Shown: positions 28,151 through 36,546 of the stretch, piece after piece
How positions within the stretch are numbered: position 1 is the first letter of the stretch
How the letters are laid out: each line of letters starts with the position of its first letter
DNA from: CAZMNY01 sp964567745
Lineage (GTDB): Bacteria > Planctomycetota > Planctomycetia > Pirellulales > Pirellulaceae
Direction: 5' to 3'
DNA: 64,000 nucleotides
Assembly (NCBI GenBank): GCA_964567745.1
Contig: CAZMNY010000013.1
Span: 1-64,000 of the forward strand
Program-made: the position numbers and the translations under genes
The notes under the pieces: model-generated
Seen by the model: only the letters and a program-made list of their open reading frames with translations
What the model was told of the DNA's origin: nothing
Database searches by the model: none

Positions 28151-29965
28151 ATGTCGGGCGACGAAAAGGTTTGGATAGCGAGCGAGGAACAAGTCGAGGC
28201 CAGCAATTTGGCGACGCTGATGCAGCAAACTGGCGCGTCAACGTACGAACAGCTGCACAAGTGGTCCGTCGAAAACCGAGCGGAATACTGGCAGGCGGCC
28301 ATCGACTCGATCGGCATCCAGTTTCGCGAACGCTGGACAACAATGCTCGACACGACAGCTGGAACGGCTCGAGCAAAATGGCTTGTCGGCGCCAGGTGGA
28401 ACATTACTGAGAGCTGTTTTCGAGCCGATCCCGACTCGGCGGCCGTCATCGAGCCCGATGGAAACGGCGGTTTGCGAACAACCACCGTGGCGGAACTCAA
28501 CTCGCTTACTTCGCGTGTGGCCAAGTCGCTGCAGAACAGCGGAATCAAGCCGGGCGATTCGGTCGCCATTATTCTGCCGATGACGACCACTGCCGTAGCA
28601 ACGTATTTGGGGATTCTCCGATGCGGCGCTGTCGCGGTTGGGATTGCGGAGAGCTTTACCGAACCAGAGATCGCAACTCGCATTCGACTCAGCAACACGC
28701 GTCTCATCGTCGTTCAAGACAAACTCAAACGAGGCGCGAAACGCCATCCGCTCTACGAACGCATCCACTCGATTGAAGTTCCCGCGATCGTCTATTCGCC
28801 CGACGATGACTCGGCCAACCTTCGATCGACAGATCAGACGTGGTCCGATTTTCTTTGCGATGAGACTGAAATAGAGAGTGTGACGCTAGGCCCCGATGAC
28901 GCGACGGGAGTTCTCTTTTCATCAGGAACCACTGGCGACCCCAAGACGATTCCCTGGTCGAACCTGTGTCCGCTAAAATGCGCGGCTGATGGCCGCTATC
29001 ATCAAGACATCCACGATGGCGATGTCATTGCGTGGCCGACGAGCCTGGGGTGGATGATGGGGCCTTGGCTGATCTTCGCCGGCTTGTTGAACCGAGCGGC
29101 GATAGCGCTTTACGATGGCGCGCCGACCGAACGGAGCTTTGCCCAGTTCATCGAGAAAGCGGGCGTTTCGATGTTGGGCGTCGTGCCGAGCTTAGTCTCC
29201 GTGTGGCGTGAGAACAACGTTTTAGACGGCGTCGACTGGAGCGGGATTCGACTCTTCAGCTCGACTGGCGAATGCTCGAATCAAAGCGACATGCAATGGT
29301 TGATGCAAACAGTCGGCGGACGCCCGGTTATCGAATACTGTGGCGGAACCGAACTCGCCGGCGGCTACATCACCAACGCCACCCTTCGCCCTTGCCGCGC
29401 CGCAACGTTTAACACTCCCACACTCGGCCTCGACCTTGTCGTTCTGGATGACGCCGGTCAACCGGCCGACCAAGGCGAGCTGTTTATCGTGCCGCCTTCG
29501 ATTGGACTATCCGACCGATTGCTACACCGCGATCACGATGAAGTCTATTACCAGGATTGTCCGGCCGGACCAGGAGGCGAGACATTGCGGCGACACGGCG
29601 ACGAAATGCAACGACTACCTGATGGATACTTTCGAGCCCACGGCCGAGTCGACGACACGATGAATCTGGGAGGAGTCAAAGTCAGCTCCGCAGAAATCGA
29701 ACGCGTGGTCGGCGCGACCGACGGAGTGCGGGAACTCGCCGCAGTCGCCGAGACGCCCAAGGAAGGAGGTCCCAGCCGATTGGTGATCTTCGCCGCAGTC
29801 GACGGCGAGCGCGATGCCGAACGGCTAAAAAAGGACATGCAATCGGCGATATGTAACGAGCTCAATCCGCTATTCAAGATCGCTGAGGTCGTCATCGTCG
29901 ACAATCTGCCGCGCACTGCATCGAACAAGATCATCCGCCGCCACCTTCGCGTCGCGGCCCGATAG
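28151..29965 (+). CDS. AMP-forming acyl-CoA ligase, probably acetoacetyl- or short-chain acyl-CoA synthetase
   Basis: The protein has about 604 residues from the ATG at 28151; an in-frame upstream start at 28052 would add 33 poorly conserved residues. The ANL-family motifs are present: FSSGTTGDPKTIP (about 257-269) binds ATP, EYCGGTELAGGY is the adenylate-binding core, GYFRAHGRVDDTMNLGGVKVS is the hinge, and LPRTASNKIIRR near the C-terminus contains the catalytic lysine (about 593). The N-terminal part matches the acetyl-/acetoacetyl-CoA synthetase subgroup rather than fatty acyl ligases. The gene directly downstream encodes 3-hydroxybutyrate dehydrogenase, whose product is acetoacetate, so acetoacetate is the best guess for the substrate. 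Acetate or propionate remain possible. Confidence 0.85.
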   Translation: MSGDEKVWIASEEQVEASNLATLMQQTGASTYEQLHKWSVENRAEYWQAAIDSIGIQFRERWTTMLDTTAGTARAKWLVGARWNITESCFRADPDSAAVIEPDGNGGLRTTTVAELNSLTSRVAKSLQNSGIKPGDSVAIILPMTTTAVATYLGILRCGAVAVGIAESFTEPEIATRIRLSNTRLIVVQDKLKRGAKRHPLYERIHSIEVPAIVYSPDDDSANLRSTDQTWSDFLCDETEIESVTLGPDDATGVLFSSGTTGDPKTIPWSNLCPLKCAADGRYHQDIHDGDVIAWPTSLGWMMGPWLIFAGLLNRAAIALYDGAPTERSFAQFIEKAGVSMLGVVPSLVSVWRENNVLDGVDWSGIRLFSSTGECSNQSDMQWLMQTVGGRPVIEYCGGTELAGGYITNATLRPCRAATFNTPTLGLDLVVLDDAGQPADQGELFIVPPSIGLSDRLLHRDHDEVYYQDCPAGPGGETLRRHGDEMQRLPDGYFRAHGRVDDTMNLGGVKVSSAEIERVVGATDGVRELAAVAETPKEGGPSRLVIFAAVDGERDAERLKKDMQSAICNELNPLFKIAEVVIVDNLPRTASNKIIRRHLRVAAR

Positions 29966-29993
29966 AGTAGGCGCGGCCAGGATGAGGTCAATC

Positions 29994-30764
29994 ATGGGAA
30001 ACACCGTACTGATAACCGGCGCCGGCAGCGGACTCGGTCGCGCGCTCTGCCAGTTCTTGAGTCGAAGCGCCGATCGCGTACTTATCACCGACCTCGATTT
30101 GGACGCCGCCGAAGAGACGCTCGATCTGCTCCACAACGACAGGCTGACAACCTGCCAAGGCAGCGCGTTTCGGCTCGACGTTACCGACGACCGACAAGTC
30201 ATCGAGTTTTTCGAGGCTGTTGACGGTTCCGTTGACGTGTTAATCAACAATGCCGGTCTGCAACATGTTGCCGCTCTCGAAGAATTCGACCTGCCGACCT
30301 GGCAACAGCTTATCGACGTCATGCTCGCCGGCGCCGCTCGCATGACGCGCGCTGTCTTGCCTGGGATGAGAAGCGGAAGATTCGGCCGAATCATTAACAT
30401 CGGCTCCATTCACTCGCTCGTCGCTTCTCCCTATAAGAGCGCCTACGTTGCGGCGAAACACGGTCTTCTCGGTCTCGCAAAAACAGTGGCTCTGGAGACC
30501 GCCGACGTGGACATCACCGTCAACACGATCTGCCCGTCATACATCCGCACACCACTTGTCGACAAGCAAATCTCGCAACAAGCCGAGGCTCACGGCATGA
30601 ATGAAGACGAGGTGATCGAGAAGATCATGCTCGAACCGATGCCGAAGCGAGCCTTCATCACGACGGAAGAAATAGGCGCCGCGATTGAATTCCTCGTCAG
30701 CCACGAAGCTCGCAACATTACCGGGCAAACGATCACCATCGACGGCGGCTGGACGCTCAAATAA
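29994..30764 (+). CDS. bdhA: D-3-hydroxybutyrate dehydrogenase (SDR family)
   Basis: The protein has about 256 residues. The ATG at 29994 has GAGG seven bases upstream and starts right at the Rossmann strand (MGNTVLITGAGSGLG); an in-frame ATG at 29982 would add four residues. It interconverts (R)-3-hydroxybutyrate and acetoacetate with NAD. The NAD motif is TGAGSGLG, and the catalytic residues are Ser138, Tyr151 and Lys155. The residues known to grip the substrate carboxylate in bacterial 3-hydroxybutyrate dehydrogenases appear to be kept: Gln90, His140, Lys148 and Gln192. This makes the assignment stronger than family membership alone. It follows the CoA ligase by 28 bp and would supply acetoacetate to it. 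Confidence 0.9.
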   Translation: MGNTVLITGAGSGLGRALCQFLSRSADRVLITDLDLDAAEETLDLLHNDRLTTCQGSAFRLDVTDDRQVIEFFEAVDGSVDVLINNAGLQHVAALEEFDLPTWQQLIDVMLAGAARMTRAVLPGMRSGRFGRIINIGSIHSLVASPYKSAYVAAKHGLLGLAKTVALETADVDITVNTICPSYIRTPLVDKQISQQAEAHGMNEDEVIEKIMLEPMPKRAFITTEEIGAAIEFLVSHEARNITGQTITIDGGWTLK

Positions 30765-30964
30765 TGAGCGTCCATGGTTGAGTGACGTGCAAGTCGCCGA
30801 GCCACCCGGTGCGACGCCGAAACTCATAACGGGGCAAAACTTTTCTTCGCTTGCGCTTCGTCGCGGCCTGGATCGCCAGTGTAGACTATACGTCACACGA
30901 TCGGCCGGACTGGCTGGCTCGGGGTCTAACTCAACGACATGAAACACCTCAAGCGGAACTCAGA

Positions 30965-32461
30965 ATGACCAACTGTTTGCGATATCTTCTCCTACTCTCG
31001 ATTGCCCTTGTCGCGGGAACTCCGCAGTGGGCTTCGGCGGCCGATAAGCCCAACATCCTATTCATCTTCCTGGACGATTTCGGCTGGCGCGACACCAGTT
31101 ACATGGGATCGGATTTCTACGAAACGCCTCATCTCGACAAGTTGGCCTCAGAGGGCATGGTGTTCTCCGACGCCTATTCCTGTGCGGCAAACTGCGCGCC
31201 GGCGCGAGCCTGCTTGTTGTCTGGTCAATACACGCCCCGGCATGAGATCTACAACGTTGGAACACGCCCTCGCGGTAACGCCAAGCATCGAAAGTTGGAG
31301 CATGTCCCGGGCGTCGATACGCTCGACCCAAAAATTCGCACGTGGGCCCATCAACTCAAGTCCGCCGGATACGTCACGGCGACGATGGGCAAGTGGCACT
31401 TGAGCAACGACCCACTGCCCTATGGTTTCGATGTGAACATCGGAGGGACCCATTCGGGCGGGCCGCCTCGAGGTTATTATCCGCCTCATGGCAACGCACC
31501 CGGATTGAAAAACGCGCCGCACGGCGAGTACGTCACAGACAGGCTGAGCGCGGAAGCGGTCAAGTTTATCAAGGCCAACAAGTCGCAGCCTTGGGCTCTC
31601 TATCTAACTCACTTCGCCGTTCACACTCCGCTCAACGCAAAGAAGGAGTTGGTAGCGAAATACGAAAAGAAGACAAAAGGCAAACTGCACAACCACGTGC
31701 CGATGGCGACGATGATTCAAGCCGTCGATGACGGAGTTGGCTTGATTCAAGAGACGCTCGACAATCTGGGACTAACTGATAACACGGTCGTTATTTTCTT
31801 TTCGGACAATGGCGGATACGGCCCAGCGACGGACATGGCGCCGCTCAAGGGATACAAAGGGACCTATTACGAGGGTGGAATTCGCGAGCCCTTCTTCGTC
31901 AAATGGCCGGGCGTCATCAAAGCGGGCAGCAAGAGCGATGAACCGATTATCGGAGTCGACCTCTATCCGACGCTCTGCGAAATCGGCTCGGCGAAACTGC
32001 CGTCAGAACAACCTGTGGACGGACTCAGTTTGCTGCCGATTCTGAGAGGCGAAAAGGAGACGTTTGGCGATCGAGCATTATACTGGCACTTCCCCGCGTA
32101 CCTTCAATCGTACGCAGCCTGGACCGAACAGCGCGACCCCCTCTTCCGCTCACGCCCCTGCAGCATCATCCGCGTCGGCGATTGGAAGCTGCACCACTAC
32201 TTCGAGGATAACGGGCTCGAACTCTACAATCTTCGCGATGACATCGGTGAGAAGAAGGACCTTGCCAAATCGGATCCGGCGAGAGTCAAGAAAATGCTCA
32301 GCCAGCTCGACTCATGGCGCAAAGAAGTGAAGGCACCCGTGCCGAGCAAGCGAAATCCACAGTACGACGCCGAAGCCGAGGCTGAAGCGATCAAGCGAAT
32401 CGGCGCTCGAAAGCCCGCCAAGGGCCAGCGGAAACGTAAAAGCAAGAAGAAGATAGGCTGA
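30965..32461 (+). CDS. Sulfatase, formylglycine-dependent, exported
   Basis: The protein has about 498 residues from the ATG at 30965; the longer in-frame start at 30851 adds 38 residues ahead of the signal peptide and is unlikely. The signal peptide is LLLLSIALVAGTPQWASA. The sulfatase signature is CAPARACLLSG: Cys77 in C-A-P-A-R should be turned into formylglycine. Metal-binding Asp residues lie in FIFLDDFGW, with MGKWHLSN and FFSDNGGYGPAT further on. It probably removes sulfate esters from polysaccharides in the periplasm or outside. The C-terminus is a basic tail (KPAKGQRKRKSKKKIG). A related sulfatase gene follows 84 bp later on the same strand, and an SGNH/hydrolase fusion after it. Confidence 0.92.
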   Translation: MTNCLRYLLLLSIALVAGTPQWASAADKPNILFIFLDDFGWRDTSYMGSDFYETPHLDKLASEGMVFSDAYSCAANCAPARACLLSGQYTPRHEIYNVGTRPRGNAKHRKLEHVPGVDTLDPKIRTWAHQLKSAGYVTATMGKWHLSNDPLPYGFDVNIGGTHSGGPPRGYYPPHGNAPGLKNAPHGEYVTDRLSAEAVKFIKANKSQPWALYLTHFAVHTPLNAKKELVAKYEKKTKGKLHNHVPMATMIQAVDDGVGLIQETLDNLGLTDNTVVIFFSDNGGYGPATDMAPLKGYKGTYYEGGIREPFFVKWPGVIKAGSKSDEPIIGVDLYPTLCEIGSAKLPSEQPVDGLSLLPILRGEKETFGDRALYWHFPAYLQSYAAWTEQRDPLFRSRPCSIIRVGDWKLHHYFEDNGLELYNLRDDIGEKKDLAKSDPARVKKMLSQLDSWRKEVKAPVPSKRNPQYDAEAEAEAIKRIGARKPAKGQRKRKSKKKIG

Positions 32462-32545
32462 GAAACAGGTTTGAGAAATCAAGGGCTGAACTCCTTTGGG
32501 GCCACGCGACAAAACACGACTAGAACCGACGACTGGATTCACATC

Positions 32546-34090
32546 ATGCAACGCATTCTCTTCTCGCTCATCTTGGCACTATTTGCCGGTCAAGCATTCG
32601 CCACCGAGTCGTTACGGCAGAGCGAACAACCGAACGTGATCGTGATCTTCATCGACGACATGGGATACGGCGATGTTGAATTCAACGGCGCGAAAGGGCC
32701 TCGCACTCCCAATCTAAATCGGATGGCTGCGCAAGGCATGAAGTTCACCGATTTCTATGTCGGCTGCGCCGTCTGCTCCGGCTCGCGTACAGCATTGCTC
32801 ACAGGCGTCCACTATCAACGGCTGAGTATGAACGCAGTGTTGTTTCCCAACAGCAACGCCGGACTTCATCCGGATGAGGTGACGATTGCCGATATGCTGG
32901 GCGACGCCGGTTACAAGACAGCATGCGTTGGCAAGTGGCACTTGGGCCATCTGCCCCCATGCCTGCCAACAATGCAAGGCTTCCAATCGTATTACGGAGT
33001 CCCGTACAGCAACGACATGTGGATCGACCCGGCCAATAAGTTGGCTGACGATTTGGTCGTTCGCGAAAACCTCACTCTGGAGGACGTGAAAGCGGGTCAC
33101 AAGAAACGAAATCTTGTCCCACTGATGCGCGATGACGAGGTCATCGAGTACCCAGCGAATCAAAAGACGTTAACAAAACGCTATACGGAAGAGTCGATTC
33201 GATTCATCAACGAAAATAAGGACGGCCCCTTCTTCCTTTACCTACCTCACACCATGGTTCACTTGCCGCTGGCAGTGTCGAAAGACTTTGAAGGCAGGAC
33301 GGGCAAGTTGATTTGGGACGCGATTGAAGAGGTCGATTGGTCGGTTGGCGAAATACTCAAGGCCGTCGACAAAGCGGGAATCGGCGAAGAGACGTTGATT
33401 GTGTTCACCAGCGACAACGGCGCCGCAGTTGGCTCGTCGCTTCCGCTCAGAGCAAGGAAGGGCAGCGTTTACGACGGCGGCATTCGCGAACCGACACTGA
33501 TGCGTTGGACGGGCAAGATTCCTGCCGGTTCGGTCTGTCGCGAGGTAGCCGCAACGATCGACATTCTGCCGACACTGGGTAAATTGGCGGGCGCAAAATT
33601 GCCCGAGCGGAAAATCGACGGTCACGACATCTGGCCTTTGATGTCCGACCAAAAGGGCGCCAAGAGCCCTCACGACACCTACGTGTTGATGCACGGACCA
33701 GGCACGGTGCGCAGCGGAAAATGGAAATTCTATCCGTGGCCGGAAGGCAAGCGGAACCAACGCGGTGCCAATACCGGCCTGCCCCCCTCAAAAGATTCAG
33801 TTCAGCTCTACGACACCGTCGCCGACATCGGCGAGCGGAAGAACATCGCGAGCCAACACCCCGACGTCGTTCGGAAACTCCAAAAGGCATACGTTGATCA
33901 CGTTGCCGATATCAACGTGGGCCGCCGTCCAACGGCCCCGCTTGTGCGGCCTGAAGGAGCGAAGTCGGCGCAGCGCCCCGGAGGCGCCAGGAAGCGGCGT
34001 GGCGGCAATCGCCCCAACGCGAAAAAGCCGCCCACAAAGCCAGCGAACAAGCCAGCGAACAAGCCGGCAAAGAAGCCAGCCAAGAAGTAG
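32546..34090 (+). CDS. Sulfatase with unusual C-S-G-S-R active-site motif
   Basis: The protein has about 514 residues from the ATG at 32546 (a TTG at 32471 would add 25), with a signal peptide RILFSLILALFAGQAFA. The fold is a type I sulfatase: VIFIDDMGYGDVEF, VGKWHLGH and VFTSDNGAAVGSS. The active-site motif is C-S-G-S-R (Cys77 to Arg81): the usual proline is glycine, so conversion to formylglycine is likely but less certain. The C-terminus is a long Lys/Pro/Ala/Asn-rich tail with repeats of the type KPANKPANK. It may desulfate a different polysaccharide position from its neighbour. It is probably co-transcribed with the gene upstream. Confidence 0.9.
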   Translation: MQRILFSLILALFAGQAFATESLRQSEQPNVIVIFIDDMGYGDVEFNGAKGPRTPNLNRMAAQGMKFTDFYVGCAVCSGSRTALLTGVHYQRLSMNAVLFPNSNAGLHPDEVTIADMLGDAGYKTACVGKWHLGHLPPCLPTMQGFQSYYGVPYSNDMWIDPANKLADDLVVRENLTLEDVKAGHKKRNLVPLMRDDEVIEYPANQKTLTKRYTEESIRFINENKDGPFFLYLPHTMVHLPLAVSKDFEGRTGKLIWDAIEEVDWSVGEILKAVDKAGIGEETLIVFTSDNGAAVGSSLPLRARKGSVYDGGIREPTLMRWTGKIPAGSVCREVAATIDILPTLGKLAGAKLPERKIDGHDIWPLMSDQKGAKSPHDTYVLMHGPGTVRSGKWKFYPWPEGKRNQRGANTGLPPSKDSVQLYDTVADIGERKNIASQHPDVVRKLQKAYVDHVADINVGRRPTAPLVRPEGAKSAQRPGGARKRRGGNRPNAKKPPTKPANKPANKPAKKPAKK

Positions 34091-34138
34091 ACGACTCGGT
34101 AGCGGCGAGGCAACAACGAATCATCGGATGATTTTCAC

Positions 34139-36409
34139 ATGCTGAAGAAGCTCAAGCTTTCGCGCCTGTTCACGGCGATTTGGCTGTCCGCCGTGTTAAC
34201 CTCCGTCTCGTTTTCCGCCAACAAGGAACTCGACGGCATTCGTCGCCGTTTGGCCACCGGGCAGCCGACTCGAATCGTCTGTTTCGGTGACAGTATTACC
34301 GGCGTCTACTATCACAGCGGAAGCGAGCGAGCGTGGTGCGACATGCTTGGTTATGCCATCCGCATCGCGCGACCGTCGGCCAATATCGAAATGGTGAACG
34401 CCGGAATCAGCGGTCACACGACGGTCAACGCGCTTGCTCGAATCGAGAAGGACGTTCTCGCCAAACAGCCCAATTTGGTTGTGGTCATGTTTGGCATGAA
34501 CGATGTCACTCGAGTCCCGCTGGAAAAATATCGAGCGAACACAATCGAGATTGTGAAGCGTTGCCGCGCGACCGGCTCGGCCGTTGTCCTCTGTACGTCC
34601 AACTCCGTCCTCGCCAACGGCGCCCGGCCGAATTCGAAATTGGCGGAGTACGCCAGTGCGGTTCGAGCGATTACCGAAGAGGAAGAACTCCCGCTAGTCG
34701 ACTGTTTCTCAGCTTGGCTCGCAGACCGAGAGCAAGATGAAACAGCGTGGAAGCTGACGATGAGCGACGCCATTCATCCGAACATGAATGGCCACCGTCA
34801 GTTTGCTCAATTGATGGCCGAGACGATCACAGGCCGAACTGTCTCACTTGAGGAAATCGCCCCGCCGGCGGATGCCCTCAAGCACACATTCGACAAGCTG
34901 ACTCGCGGCGAGACGGTGAACGTATTTGCCATGGCGCCATTCGACAGCTTGCTAATCCATTCGCTGAAGAATCACTTCCCATACGCAAAATTCGCAATCG
35001 CGGTTTGGCCGACGCGAGGTCAAACGGTTGAACAGATGTCTCAATGGGCGAAGCGAATTCGAGCCAAGAAGCCAGACCTCGTCGTCCCCGCGCCGCCTCA
35101 CGACGCAACTGACAAAACAAATAACACGTACATCAACAGCTACGAGTGGATTCTGAATTACTGCTTTCAATTCGCGGGTCGCCCCTGGGACGTCGTCCCT
35201 TCACTGCCGCTTGACGCTGAGTTGCCGGAGGCATCATCGGCCAATATGAAACTGGCTCGAGCGATTCTTGATGGCAAGGACGTTCGTTACATCGAGCGAG
35301 TTGAAGGGGATGATCGTGAGCCGCAAGCGATTGTCGATGCCTGGGTGGAAACTCAATTGCAATCCTGGCGAGGCGCCAACAGCGTACTGCCGAAAAAGAA
35401 CGGCCGAGTTAGCGTTCCAACTCAGCCGTGGCACCACCGACCTGGCCCCAGGCAAGTGGTTATCTCTGTGCACTATCCCGCCGGTACGATTGAGAGCGTA
35501 GACGAAAACACCGGCCTCATGTTGTCGCTCCACAACTGGGGCGGCGTCGACTGCGGCGGCTCAGCGAGCCCGACCGCGCTGGCCACGCGACTAAACGTCA
35601 TCGCGGTCTGCGTCAACTACTTGCAGAGCGGAAGGCAGGCGTCGGTGGAAGATGATCGGCCTTACGATTATGGCCTGTTGCAATCCGTCGACGCCCTGAA
35701 CGCTCTGGCCTACCTTCGCGACGGCCTAAAGAAGGCAAAGCAGCCATACGACGATCGCCGAATCTACTGCACTGGCGGATCGGGCGGCGGCAATGTAACT
35801 CAGATGGCGAACAAACTCGCGCCGCACACCTTCGCTTGCATCGTCGACATGTGCGGAATGAAGCGACTGACCGACGACATCGCTTTCAACCAGCCAGGCG
35901 GGAGCGGACTCAATGCGGGGTGGAGCCAAGACGTCGAGCATCCGAACTACCTCAGCGGCGACGCCCAAGCCATTCGATTCCTAGGCAACCTGACCCACCT
36001 GAAGGAAATGCAACAGCAGTCGGGTGCCGCGTGCAAGATTGTCGTCGTGCATGGAGTCGATGATAAGACGTGTCCTTATCCCGACGCGGTCGAAATGGTG
36101 GACAACATGCGAGCGGCCAAGTTTAACGTCGAGCCGTTCTTCATTTCAAAACGAGAACTCGACCGAAAGGCATTTCTTAGCACCGGACACGGCTTGGGAA
36201 ATCGAACGGAAATTGTGTTCAAGGTCGCCGGTCATTATCTCGAACCAAACGGTCCCCAGTCGATTCGCCGCGACGGACCGACCGACTTCGACCGCAAGAC
36301 CGACATTCGCTACACCACGCCCGGCGGCCATTATGCTGTCTCCTTCAGCACCGGCCGAGTTCGCGTAACATTTGTGCCGAGCGAAAACTCACACCCGCCG
36401 GAGCAATAA
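34139..36409 (+). CDS. SGNH hydrolase fused to alpha/beta hydrolase, exported
   Basis: The 756-residue protein has a signal peptide (FTAIWLSAVLTSVSFSA). The N-terminal SGNH esterase domain has the nucleophile Ser52 in CFGDSITGV, Asn in VMFGMNDVT, and Asp210/His213 in SDAIHPNMNGH. The middle (about 250-400) resembles a second, non-canonical SGNH-like module (VFAMAPFDSLLIHSL). The C-terminal part is an alpha/beta hydrolase, with Ser548 in CTGGSGGGNV and VVHGVDDKTCPYPDAVEMV for the acid and His loops, similar to acetylesterase or DUF2920-type enzymes. Two esterase domains in one exported chain, next to two sulfatases, suggest work on a decorated polysaccharide. It starts 48 bp after the second sulfatase. 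Confidence 0.85.
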   Translation: MLKKLKLSRLFTAIWLSAVLTSVSFSANKELDGIRRRLATGQPTRIVCFGDSITGVYYHSGSERAWCDMLGYAIRIARPSANIEMVNAGISGHTTVNALARIEKDVLAKQPNLVVVMFGMNDVTRVPLEKYRANTIEIVKRCRATGSAVVLCTSNSVLANGARPNSKLAEYASAVRAITEEEELPLVDCFSAWLADREQDETAWKLTMSDAIHPNMNGHRQFAQLMAETITGRTVSLEEIAPPADALKHTFDKLTRGETVNVFAMAPFDSLLIHSLKNHFPYAKFAIAVWPTRGQTVEQMSQWAKRIRAKKPDLVVPAPPHDATDKTNNTYINSYEWILNYCFQFAGRPWDVVPSLPLDAELPEASSANMKLARAILDGKDVRYIERVEGDDREPQAIVDAWVETQLQSWRGANSVLPKKNGRVSVPTQPWHHRPGPRQVVISVHYPAGTIESVDENTGLMLSLHNWGGVDCGGSASPTALATRLNVIAVCVNYLQSGRQASVEDDRPYDYGLLQSVDALNALAYLRDGLKKAKQPYDDRRIYCTGGSGGGNVTQMANKLAPHTFACIVDMCGMKRLTDDIAFNQPGGSGLNAGWSQDVEHPNYLSGDAQAIRFLGNLTHLKEMQQQSGAACKIVVVHGVDDKTCPYPDAVEMVDNMRAAKFNVEPFFISKRELDRKAFLSTGHGLGNRTEIVFKVAGHYLEPNGPQSIRRDGPTDFDRKTDIRYTTPGGHYAVSFSTGRVRVTFVPSENSHPPEQ

Positions 36410-36453
36410 CATCTGCACAAGAGCCCCACTGCCCCCTTCCCCTACGCGCATGA

Positions 36454-36526
36454 TGTCGCCTTTCGCTCCGCGAAAGTGGCGCGTCGATGAGAACTACTCA
36501 CTACTTTCGCGGAGCGAAAGGCGACA
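36454..36526. repeat. REP/BIME-like double-hairpin inverted repeat, copy 1
   Basis: A perfect 24-bp inverted repeat (36454-36477 and 36503-36526) flanks a 25-base centre. Each arm is itself a hairpin: CTTTCGC-TCC-GCGAAAG in the left arm and its mirror in the right. The right arm ends 20 bp before the ATG of the M81 gene. A very similar element is at 47024-47144. Its presence is one reason for choosing ATG 36547 rather than an upstream start at 36487. Confidence 0.8.
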
Positions 36527-36546
36527 CGACGCAAGGAGTTCTGCCC

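Noticed and set aside
30851..30964. Long N-terminal extension of the first sulfatase
   Set aside because: The ATG at 30965 starts a standard signal peptide; the extension would hide it.
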